Under the pieces are notes generated by a model. It made no database searches and was not told the origin of the DNA. It saw nothing but the letters and a program-made list of their open reading frames with translations. Shown here piece by piece: positions 21,321 through 30,987 of a DNA stretch of 64,000 bases. The DNA lies in NCBI GenBank assembly GCA_026225945.1, contig JAMJFZ010003736.1, positions 62,001 to 126,000 of the forward strand, read 5' to 3'. This stretch comes from Cricetomys ansorgei. Its lineage: Eukaryota > Chordata > Mammalia > Rodentia > Nesomyidae. Position 1 is the stretch's first letter; each line of letters opens with the position of its first letter. Made by a program: the position numbers and the translations under genes.

Positions 21321-21905
21321 CCTGGTGAGTGCAGTTACTGTCCTAGGAGGTCCCTGGCTGGGAAGTTTCAGAGTTATCATTTTCCCAGGAAGATTTGTCA
21401 CACACTAAGAATAGACTTCAGCAGTCTTTATTGGACACACAGGTCATGGATTGATTTTGAAATCCTCTGTTTTACATTAGAAACAAACATAAATAGGCAA
21501 AGGTTGAAGATATTAATATGATTTATGGAGATGAAATAATCGTGTTGGTGTCTCGTCGAGGAAGGTGCACACGACACATTTGTGCCTCTAAAAATCACAT
21601 ATGTGAGTTCATACATGAGTTCACCATCCTGATTGACAGGACGAGTAAAATGAGCAAAACACGGGCTGGCCTGCAGTGAAAGTCTTCAGGTTCATCCCCC
21701 AGGAGCCCAAAGGGCTGCCTCTCTGCAGACCAGCCGATCTTCCCACCGCTCTGTTGAAACTTTCCAAGCACTTGCTGGGTCTGGGGCCTGTGGAGCAGAG
21801 AGCTCTCTGCCTCTGGAGGAAGCCACTGCTCAGGGGTCTGAGTGGGCTTGGGGCAGGAGACAGGGGGTCGGACGGGAGGGGTGGGAGTGGGAGGTAGTAG
21901 AGCTG
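21321..21905. other. Unidentified ~585-bp block, unit B
   Basis: Present in units B, C and D but absent from unit A, which joins directly at about 6650. Minus-strand AATAAA (TTTATT 21427-21432) with an open minus-strand frame of 125 codons ending nearby (21595-21972). I do not recognise the product; it may be a gene fragment or a repeat. Confidence 0.45.
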
Positions 21906-23429
21906 GGGTGTGACGTGGGCAGGAAGGCAGGTGATTGGTGAAGTTGCCTGACCCAGAGAGCTGAGAGGCCATGGTGTGTGGTGTGGGTGGGTCAGGCTGT
22001 GGGTGGGGGTCCTGCCGCTGGGACCTGACTGGCTGTCACCTCTCACAGTCCCTCTCCTTGAGTCTGGTCGGCTTGAATCTCTGGTCTGGCTGGTGCTGAC
22101 GCTGAGGCTGCAGAGCCTCCGTGCTCCCAGGTCCCAGTCTCCACGGCCTGGTCAGCTGCACTCTGGGGTCCTGAGCCCAGCTTCAGGAGTGAGAGACTCT
22201 GTCTGCCAGAAAGGATCTCTGGTCGCCAGTGTCCTGCCTCTAACTCTCCTAACCATGGTGGGAGAGACAGTTATAGCAGATGCCAACGGACTTCTCCGTG
22301 GACCTGTGCCCTGGTCACACCCTTTGTGACAGGGACATCAATGGGCGCCCGCCCAGCTGGGAACTGGCCACGCGTTGTCACGTTCTGGACACAAGGGGGC
22401 GCCGAGGCTGAGGAAACGTGGTTGAGACTTCCTGTGTGGCTTTTCCATTGGGATATGTGTGTGTGTATAATAAAGTATTTACATATACATACTAATACAC
22501 ATCTATTAACATTTACTTTTATTTTACTCTGTGTATGTATCTTTGAGTGTGTGTGTGGTCTCCAGCTGAGGCCAGGAGGGAGCAGAGGAGCCTCTGGACC
22601 GAGAGTTACAGGAGGTTGAGGGCCTCCATATGAGGGTGCTGGGGACTGAACTGGATCCTCTGAAGAGCACTCCGACAGCAGAGCCATCCTCCAGCACATG
22701 GCCTAGGGTGCCTTAGGCCCTTGGGGAGCCTGTTCCTGGGTCCTGCAGACGCTGGCCCTGCTCTGAGACACACTGGTCTGAGAGGTCTTCCAAGCCCTCT
22801 GAAGTGCTCCTCACCAGTGCAGTGTTTAGAACTCACAGCTCACAGATACAGAGAATTAAACAAAAGAGTATACAGAGAAATATACAAACATAGAGGTGCA
22901 GGTAACGCTCTCAAGTAGAATTTCTAATGTGCTCAGTCTCCCTCCTCCCCATATCAGTGAAGTGCTCCCCACACTGATGCCGGTCTGGTGGCCCAGTGTG
23001 GAAAAGAAACTCATGCCCACACCTGCCTGCATCTTCACTTGTCCAGAGATCCGCCACAGCCTGTCTGCAGGGGTAATAACTCCGAGGTGGGAGGCCGTGG
23101 GGAGCACGGCGTGGTGTGATTCTTACCGTGCATCCATGTCTGTCTTAGATCAGAGCTGAGAGCCAATGAGAGTGAACCCAGACTCTCAGGAGAGGCCCTC
23201 AGAGGAGCATTCTCTTTCTTTAATGCAAGAGTCCTGACATTTATGGGGTTCAGGTAGGGGAGGGTAGTTTGGTACTCAGGGGCAAAGGCCATTGGCTAAG
23301 ACAGGGATGCTGGGATAGGAATATCCCATGGGACAGGGACTTACATAAGCAATTCTGCCAATCACAGCCTGCCTTTGAAGGGGGTGGAGCTTTGCTGTGG
23401 CCTGTGGTGTCAGCACAGAGATGGAAAAG

Positions 23430-23435
23430 GGGAAG
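23430..23435. repeat. Target-site duplication, left (GGGAAG)
   Basis: Six bases before the 5' LTR. The right copy at 28464-28469 is GGAAAG, and the sister fragment has GGGAAG at 9362-9367. Six-bp duplications are usual for class II (ERVK) elements. Confidence 0.75.
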
Positions 23436-23862
23436 TGTTGCAGGACCACCTGCAAATCACTGTGAGTACTGCCAGCATTTCTGAAGTTCCTCAAACAAGG
23501 AACTTTGTTGTTTGCCTTTTTCAGTAGGCCTGGGCTTTCTCTTATTGCATTGAATAATCTGTTCTGTTCCTCTTTCTGCCTGAGTTGCCAAGCTCTAAAC
23601 TAACCACCCCCTGCTTGCTCAAAAGAACAATCCCAGAATGTAGAGCCCATGGTAGAGAGACGTATCCCTTGGTAACAGCAGGTAGCCTATTGAATTCCCT
23701 CTTTCCATCCCTTACTCCTCCTCCCTAAGTAGGGTATATAATTGTATGGCAAACTTTGAATAAACGAACTTGATCGGCTATGAGTTGACTTGTTCCTTTC
23801 TCCCTCGTTCGCCTGTCTTTTCCCCTTCAGGAACCAGTTCGGAAGTGCTGCGGGCCAGCACA
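23436..23862 (+). repeat. 5' LTR of ERVK element
   Basis: Begins TGTTGCAGGACCACC, ends GGGCCAGCACA. Contains a TATATAAT box near 23736 and an AATAAA in GAATAAACG near 23760, as expected for promoter and R-region signals. Same length as the 3' LTR. Confidence 0.85.
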
Positions 23863-23864
23863 AT

Positions 23865-23882
23865 TGGCACCTCAAACAGGGA
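23865..23882 (+). other. Retroviral primer-binding site, degraded Lys3-like
   Basis: TGGCACCTCAAACAGGGA starts 2 nt after the LTR. It matches the known tRNA-Lys3 site pattern (TGGCGCCCGAACAGGGA) at all but three or four positions. Confidence 0.7.
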
Positions 23883-23935
23883 CCTGAAGTACAGAGGATG
23901 GGACAGGCCAGGATTCAGGAGTGAGAGCATGCTCG

Positions 23936-24140
23936 ATGGGGCTGAGAGTCACCAGGCCACAAGAGACGGGGCTGAGAGCCTCCAGGCCACAAGAGACGGG
24001 GCTGAGAGCCTGAGAGCCTCCAGGCCACAGGAGACGGGGCTGAGAGCCTCCAGGCCACAAGAGACGGGGCTGAGAGCCTCCAGGCCACAGGAGACAGGGC
24101 TGAGAGCCTCCAGGATCTCCAGGATCTCCAGGATCAAGGT
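23936..24140 (+). repeat. 30-bp minisatellite in the retroviral leader
   Basis: About six tandem copies of a 30-bp unit (GAGACGGGGCTGAGAGCCTC then CAGGCCACAA or CAGGCCACAG), with one internal partial copy and three terminal copies of AGGATCTCC. Lies between the primer site and gag. Confidence 0.85.
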
Positions 24141-24179
24141 GAGATACGGGGCAAGAAATAAGTTCCCATCAGACTTTCA

Positions 24180-25770
24180 TTAATGGACTTAAACAGTCCC
24201 TCAAAAGGAGAGCAGTAAGCATCAGGGAGAAATAGAAGAATTTTTCAAGTTTGTAGGGGACATTTGTCCATGGTTTCCTCAAGAGGGCACTATTGATGAA
24301 AAGAGATGAAACGGGTGGGAGAGTGCATGCAGGAAATGTGTGAAAAATTAGGACCTCAAAAGATTCCTATAACAGCCTTTAATTTTTGGAACATAATTAC
24401 TGATCTATTGCATGTACAGCCTCGCCCACCTTTAGTGGCTACAGCGTTAAAAAAGGGGAAAAAATTCTGTCGGCTGCCAATAGCAGACGAGAATCTGAGT
24501 CAGACTCAGAAAAGCCTGTTGTTAGTAACGTAGACACACAAAAGAATGATCTGCCTCAGACAGTAAGACCAAAAACTGTGCGGACATCTGGATTGGATTC
24601 GCAAAAGGACTCAAAAGAAAAGGTTAAAAGACCTTGTTCCTCTGGAAGTTCACGATTTGTCCCTAATATTTATCCTGATTTAAAGGAATTAAAAACCACC
24701 TCTTCACAAAGAAATACCCAGACCGCTTCTTCTAGTGAAAGAGGAGACTCAGACTCTTCTGAAGTGGACTGGGATGAAACTGAGGAACAAGCAGCTAAAT
24801 ATCATAACCCCGAGTTACCGCCCCTACAGGCTAAGGGGCTAAGGGCTCTCGTATAAAAAAGAATTTGTCTCCTCCACCAGCATACGGTTCATTGCCGAAG
24901 CCTCAATCTGCAGCTTTCCCGGTTTCAGGCAAAAAAGATAAGTTAAAATCCTTACAGGAAAAAACTGAAAGTACACAGGAACAAATTAAACTTGAAAAGG
25001 AATATCGCCGTTTGGCAGGAGAACTAAATTCCTTAAAAACTTCTTCTTTGTTGAAAGAGGAGGATAAAAGGACTCCACCCTCCCCTGCCTTTCTGCTTCA
25101 GCCAGGTGGAACGCGTAAGACAGAGGCTTTTCCCGTTACAGAAACAGCTGTACCTGATGACCCTGAACATGTAACTAGAAATTACCGGGGCTTGGACTTT
25201 AAAACAATTAAAGAATTAAAAACAGCAGTGTCCCAGTATGGAGTGGCAGCCCCTTACACTACTGCCATTCTTGAAGCAATGACTAATGGCTGGCTTTCTC
25301 CCAGTGATTGGTTTACTATTACCAAAGCCACCTGAAGTGGTGGGGACTCCCTGCTTTGGAAAAGTGAGTATGCTGATTTATGTAAAGACATTGCCCGCAG
25401 CAATGCACAAGCAAATAATGGGTGGACAATTGACAAGCTTCTCGGAGAAGGGGACTATTCTGGTCATGCTGAACAATCCTTATATCACGCAGGTCTATTT
25501 GCCCAAATACAAACTGCAGGTCGTAAAGCCTGGAGAGAACTCCCAAATAAAGGAGCTATGACTCCCAGCCTGACAGCAATTCGTCAGGTCCTGATGAGCC
25601 ATTTTCAGAATTTGTCCATAGACTAATTACAACTGCAGGCCGCATCTGTGGCAGTCCTGAGGCAGGTACAGAGTTCCTCAAACAATTGGCTTTTGAAAAT
25701 GCTAATTCAGCCTGTCAAGCTGCCATAGGCCCTTATAAGAAAAAGACAGACCTCAGCGGATACATCAGGC
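24180..25770 (+). pseudogene. Retroviral gag remnant (betaretrovirus-like)
   Basis: The matrix-like start has the [11 protein letters not shown] and ITAFNFWNII signatures seen in beta-type Gag. A lysine- and glutamate-rich linker follows. A capsid region contains a major homology region around 25598-25690. The frame changes near 24.30, 24.53, 24.86 and 25.33 kb, among others. Not functional. Confidence 0.75.
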
Positions 25771-26135
25771 TGTGTTCAGACATAGGGCAGGGATAGTTGA
25801 ACGTGCCCATAGAACACTCAAAATATATCTTGAAAAAATAAAGAAGGGGGAATTATATAGGCCGTCACCCAATAACTATATTAAACATGCTCTTTCTATT
25901 TTAAATGTTGTACTTTTGGATTCATCTGGACGCACTGCCGCTGACCGTTTCTGGCACCCACAATCCCATAAGACTTTTGCCTATACGAGATGGAAAGAAC
26001 CATTAACTGGAGAATGGCATGGACCCGATCCATTTTAATTTGGGGCCGCGGCTCTGTTTGTGTATTTGATACAAAAAATGATCCGGCTAGATGGCTGCCC
26101 GAACGCCTGGTTAAAGGAGTACCTGGCAGGGAACC
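25771..26135 (+). pseudogene. Retroviral integrase C-terminal remnant
   Basis: Conserved C-terminal integrase features: an ERAHRTLK-like stretch, a GEWHGPDP block followed by WGRG, and a RWLPERLVK end. It directly follows capsid sequence, so the rest of pro-pol was deleted at about 25.77 kb. Confidence 0.75.
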
Positions 26136-27770
26136 AACCACTTGGGGGAAGTCTTACATGAGACTTACGGGATGCCAGTGCCCCCTGGCGGCCGACCTTA
26201 TATATACGCATTTCTTCTCTTTCCCTGCTCCCATTTTGCCTACAGCTATCAAAGTGTGTTTGCCCCAGGATTTCAGCTTTATGTCTGTCCTGGGCACCCC
26301 GAGGCTTATATGAGTCACTGTGGGGGAGCAGATGATTATTTCTGTAAAGCTTGGGGCTGTGAAACCAGTGCCACTCATGGGACACCTACCCCTTTGAGAG
26401 CAGAAAGTGATTTGGTTCCAGTTGCTTACAACGGCTCTCAGCCCTTTACACGGGAGGATACTGGACCTGCAGCGAGAACTCTGGGTTACAAACCGTTCCT
26501 CCCTTAAAGATTGAGTTTAATAGTGCAGGAAAACGAGAACAACTATGGCGATCCACTACGGCATGGGGCATTAGAGTGTACTCCATTGGTCCCCACCCTG
26601 GAGTAAGAGTTTCTATTCATAGAACCAGAACTAGATTCCTTTTTCTGGAGGATTAGGACAAAATGCTGTGTTAAATACCTACTGTGCTCATAGCTCTCTA
26701 CTCAGTTCTGATACATCCCTCTCACCCACTCCTAAGAGATTGTTTACTCATGGCCCTCCCTTAAAATCTACCAAGGGGACTCTTCTAGAGATGGTTGACG
26801 CCACATTTTCTATGCTTAAAGCTACTAACCCAAAGTTGACAGGGAATGTCGGCTTTGCTATAATCCCCAACCCCCTTTGTATGAAGGAATTCTGTTGATT
26901 ATTTGAATCTGACTATTGGGGAAGGTTCACAATGTCCCTGGAATCATCGTGCTGATTCCCACATCACTCTTCAACTTATATCAGGAGCAGGGCTGTGTTT
27001 GGGGACACCTGTTGATAATTATTCCTCACTTTGCAATCCCAGCATTCTGAGATTCTCCCCAGAGGGAGATAAATATTATCTTGCCCCAGAAGATTACTGG
27101 TGGGCCTGCACATCTGGCATTACCCCATGTGCTAAGTTAAAAGTGATGAATAGATCCATGGATTTCTGTGTACTTGTTCAACTTGTTCCCAGACTTATAT
27201 ATTTTACAGGAGAAGAATTTGCTGAAGAATGGGAATTGAATCAACAGATTTTACCTCGGTCTAAACAAGAGCCGATGACTACCCTCACCGTGGCTGCACT
27301 GTTGGGACTGGGGATTGTGGGAACAGGGACGGGGATTTCTGCCCTTATCCTGGAAGAACAGCATAATAGACAATTGAGAAAGTCCATAGATGCTGACTTA
27401 GAAGGACTAGAAAGGGCTATATCACGTCTCCAGACTTCCCTTAGTTCTTTGGCAGAAGTAGTGCTACAAAATCGCAGAGGGTTAGACCTTTTGCTTCTTC
27501 AGCAGGGAGGATTATGTGCAGCTCTTAAAGAAGAATGCTGCTTCTATGCTGATCATTCTGGCGTGATCAAAGACTCCTTGGCTAAAATTAGACAGGGTTT
27601 GGAGAAAAGGAAGAGGCAACTGAATGCAGACAACTATTGGCTTGATAAATAGTTTCCCGCCTCTCCCTTTCTTTCTACTGTCCTGTGTAATTTGCTTGGA
27701 CCTCTATTTGGTCTACTTCTTCTGCTTGCTGTAGTTCCCTGCTTACTAACACGATTTATATGATTCATAA
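26136..27770 (+). pseudogene. Retroviral env remnant with gamma-type transmembrane subunit
   Basis: The surface-subunit part is broken into several frames. The transmembrane-subunit part is open from 26903 to 27652 and shows a hydrophobic fusion-peptide-like stretch, an immunosuppressive-domain-like region and a CX6CC motif (Cys codons at 27515 and 27536-27541). A TAG at 27650-27652 precedes the hydrophobic anchor-like sequence, so the open frame lacks a membrane anchor. Confidence 0.75.
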
Positions 27771-28016
27771 AGACCCAGATCGATGCCCTGCAGGCCAAAT
27801 CTATTCAAGTGCATTATGCACGGCTGGCCGAGGATGACTCTCTATGAAACAGAGCTTAAATCATCAGAATGGCAGCCAGTGACGGGGATGCAGTAAAGAA
27901 GGAGATCACCTAAGACAGGGCCCTAGCGTAAGATGCCAGAGACCCAGAGACGGGTTTGATCCCATCTCTTGCCCCTAAGACAGGCACATTCTACAATAAA
28001 GCTGTTGTCCTCACTT

Positions 28017-28036
28017 TAAAAGAAAAAGGGAGGAAA
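28017..28036 (+). other. Polypurine tract before the 3' LTR
   Basis: A run of A and G (AAAAGAAAAAGGGAGGAAA) immediately before the LTR start TGTAGC, in the position used for plus-strand priming. Confidence 0.75.
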
Positions 28037-28463
28037 TGTAGCAGGACGACCTGCAAATCACTGTGAGTACTGCCAGCATTTCTGAAGTTCCTCAAACAAG
28101 GAACTTTGTGGTTTGCCTTTTGCAGTAGGCCTGGGCTTTCTCTTATTGAATTGAATAATCTGTTCTGTTCCTTTTCCTGACTGAGTTGCCAAGCTCTAAA
28201 CTAACCACCCCCTGCTTGCTCAAAAGAACAATTAAAGAACGTAGAGCTCATGGTAGAGACACGTATCCCTTGGTAACGGCAGATAGCCTATTGAAATCCC
28301 TCCTTCCATCCCTTACTCCTCGTCCCTAAGTAGGGTACATAATTGTATGGCAAACTTTCAATACAGGAACTTGATCAGCTTGGTGTTGACTTGCTCCTTT
28401 CTCTGTCATTCGCCTGTCTTTTACCCTTCAGGAACCAGTTCGGAAGTGCTGCGGGCCAACACA
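28037..28463 (+). repeat. 3' LTR of ERVK element
   Basis: Begins TGTAGCAGGACGACC and ends GGGCCAACACA. About 30 differences from the 5' LTR by eye. Confidence 0.85.
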
Positions 28464-29243
28464 GGAAAGGACCAGAGATCCTGCCAGCCCATCATGCCAA
28501 GGCTAGGGTCCTAAGTGCCCTCGACCCACAGCTTCTGTGCGCTCCACCACTGTCCTGCTGTCTGTGGCTTCTTTACCAGTGCTTATTGTCAGTGATGATG
28601 GCTGTGATTCTGACACTCCAGCCTGTCTGATCCAATCTATGTCCCCACCCCCCCAACACCCATGGAGGCATAGGCTGGTTTCAGGAGGAGACAAGGTTTG
28701 TGGCCCTGCAATATGAAGTCACCTGGAGTCCAAGGTCCCTCGCAGGCTCCTGCTGAGTCTGTTGTTCCTGGAGCTGGGGTTGGGCTGGACAAGGGATGAG
28801 GTGGAGGTGGGGGACAGTGATGACAGGCTTCTGGAAGCCCTCCCTGCCTTTCCCCATCTTAGCAGTGACTGGCATAGACCAGGGCTCCCCACCTCATCTC
28901 TGTGTGCTGTCGGGACAGGAGCTGACATAACTCTGATGCAGCAGCCCAGCTCCTGATGATAACAGGGAGTCGATAAAGTTTTGTTTTGTTTTTTCTGTCA
29001 TCTCTTAGCATTTCCAAAGCATGTGTAGGGCTTTGGGAAGTCTCCCCATTGGACAGGGTTGGCTGGCAGGGGTGGATGGGGTGGGGAGGTGGACGCTGAC
29101 CCCTTCCTGGTAAAGTCCAGAGGGCGGGGAACATATCTGTTCATATTACTGTAGCTTTCACTTTAGATGACTGGAACTCGGATTGCTCCTGTGGCTGGGA
29201 GGGCCCTGCTAACACCGGCAGGGTCAGAGTCTCTGCAGCGGCC

Positions 29244-29333
29244 ATGACAGCTCCTGCCAGGCTCTGCTTCTTGTCTGCTGCCCCAGAAACCAAGAACCTG
29301 CTGGAGATGTAGAAACTGGAGCCCGGCATCAAG
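29244..29333 (+). promoter_or_regulatory. Candidate 5' non-coding exon of gene C
   Basis: Same short ORF (MTAPARLCFLSAAPETKNLL...) and donor AAG|GTGAGC. Confidence 0.3.
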
Positions 29334-30902
29334 GTGAGCCCAGCTTAGAGCTGCAGAGCACCTTGGAGCAGGGCTGAGCCCTGAGAGGAAGATTTGGGGT
29401 CGGCTGGGTCTCCTTTGGCTCTGGACTCTCCCTCCATGAAGTCACAGCCTTTCCCAGCTGGGAGCAAAGAGAAGCAGGTGAGCTGGCTTTGAAGACACCT
29501 GGGGACCGAAGCTGACCCAGAGAAGGGGTTATGTTCAGTGAGGCCCTGCAGGTCACTTCCCTGGTGGCTGGATTGGAGACAGCTCAGAGGTCACCCGATT
29601 TATCCTCCCAGGCCTTCAAGCTGCCTGGTGCTTCCACAGGGCAGGAGGCTGGGGCAGACAAGGGCTTACTTGTGTTGTGTTCAACCCTGTTCCACCCAGT
29701 AGGGCCTTTATCATAGACAGAGACTATGAGGATCAGCCTGACTGTGGGACATCGTGGCACTTGCTGAAAGGTGGCCTGGAACCATGGTAGGGACTGGGCT
29801 GGGCAGAAGTTCAGACAAACCCCAGAATAGAAAGCCAGGACAAGGCACTTGTGATGGCCCCACAGCCTTCTTGAGACATGTCTGTCTCTGGAGCCGCCAG
29901 GATGATGCCTGGTGACAGTTATGGAGTGGTAGAACCACAGGCAGCCATGATCCCCCTGGGGGAGGGGCAGGCACGGGCTCTGTGTCTGGGTCACAGGCAG
30001 TGTGTGGATGCTGGAGAGGTGGGGTGATGGTGTCTGCACTGGGCTCCTGAAGGTGCTGAGAGAGGGAGGGCCTGTTTTCTGGTGCAGCTTGGCTGGGCTG
30101 TGGCCTGGGATGGGGCTGGAAGGGAGGGAATGGCTTCCTCCCAGAGCCTCAGATGGCCCTGCTCCCCAGTCTTCTTCAGGGCTATATCCCAAATCAGGCC
30201 GAGAAGAAGATCACAAGATTGAGCCATATTTGAAGCAAGGGATCTTTAATTAAATTAATTGAATGCTGGCCAGGAAGATGGATTCTGAGCAGGTCCATTC
30301 TGAGGTAAATAGGGAGTCATCCTGTGACCTCCAGAGCTCCCACAAAATGGCTCCGAGTCACGTGGCACAGGAGCATAAAAAGTCATTACCCATAAGGCCA
30401 TGTACTTCCCACCAGGTCCAATCAGCAGCAAGCATCTATCCTGACGTACTTCCTGTCTGGGTGTCTCCCGCCTACAAGTGACCAAGCACATCCTGTGCAG
30501 TAGGGTCAACTAAATGGGATCCTGGCATTCTCCAGCCAACACTCCAGGAGGTTATCTGCCCCTGGGCAATGAGATTACAGGATTCTGTCTTTCTGTTCCT
30601 CACTTGATCAGCCCCAACCAGCACTCTTGGAACTCATGTCCTTTTTTATAGATCTTTTGGCACAGTAATTGAAATTTAAACTTTGCTCTTACCAGAGGTA
30701 GGAGGAGCCTGGGTCTGGCTGTTTGTCATGTTGGGCTGTGGTGGCTTCACCTGTTAGCATGGATGTGTTTGCTCCTGCAGGACTGACTCCAGCCCTGAGC
30801 CCTGCTCTCCCTGATGAGGGGCCCCAGCTCTGGGAGGAACCTGCCTCCTGCTCTCTGCCCAGTGTCTTGGTCTGCCTCAGCTCTTCATGCAGCTCTGAGG
30901 CC

Positions 30903-30987
30903 ATGGAGGATTGCTGCAAGTGCTCTCTGCTCTGCCATTTCTGCTGCCTGTTGGTCCTCACCCAGCTCCTTACCTGGGTGTCCACAA
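30903..30987 (+). CDS. Gene C signal-peptide exon
   Basis: MEDCCKCSLLCHFCCLLVLT followed by QLLTWVST is a good secretory leader. The last exon base is A (CCACAA|GTGAGT), where B, D and E have G, which weakens but does not abolish the donor. Confidence 0.75.

Larger units (their letters stand above)
23436..28463 (+). mobile_element. ERVK-type endogenous retrovirus, internally deleted
   Basis: Two 427-bp LTRs (23436-23862 and 28037-28463) bound by TG...CA. The flanking 6-bp target duplication is GGGAAG (23430-23435) and GGAAAG (28464-28469), differing by one base. A Lys-type primer site and a polypurine tract sit at the expected places. Gag (about 24.18-25.77 kb), an integrase C-terminal piece (25.77-26.13 kb) and env (26.13-27.77 kb) remain in order. 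Protease, reverse transcriptase and most of integrase are missing. All frames are broken by stops and shifts. The LTRs differ at roughly 30 positions by eye, so the insertion is not recent. The element is a relic. Confidence 0.9.
18711..30902. other. Intergenic region between genes B and C
   Basis: Same order as the A-B interval: B2, unique sequence, minus-oriented repeat, purine tract, the block at 21321-21905 that unit A lacks, then the ERVK provirus (23436-28463), then the candidate 5' exon near 29244-29333. Apart from retroviral remnants, no gene is supported. Confidence 0.6.

Noticed and set aside
21595..21972. Minus-strand 125-codon ORF as a real gene
   Set aside because: The frame changes between copies and no family was recognised; kept only as an unexplained block.
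23936..24140. Regular repeats suggestive of a CRISPR array
   Set aside because: Units are directly adjacent without spacers, in a retroviral leader in a vertebrate genome; this is a minisatellite.
25771..26135. Functional integrase or active provirus
   Set aside because: The integrase is only a C-terminal piece after a deletion, and all retroviral frames carry stops or shifts.
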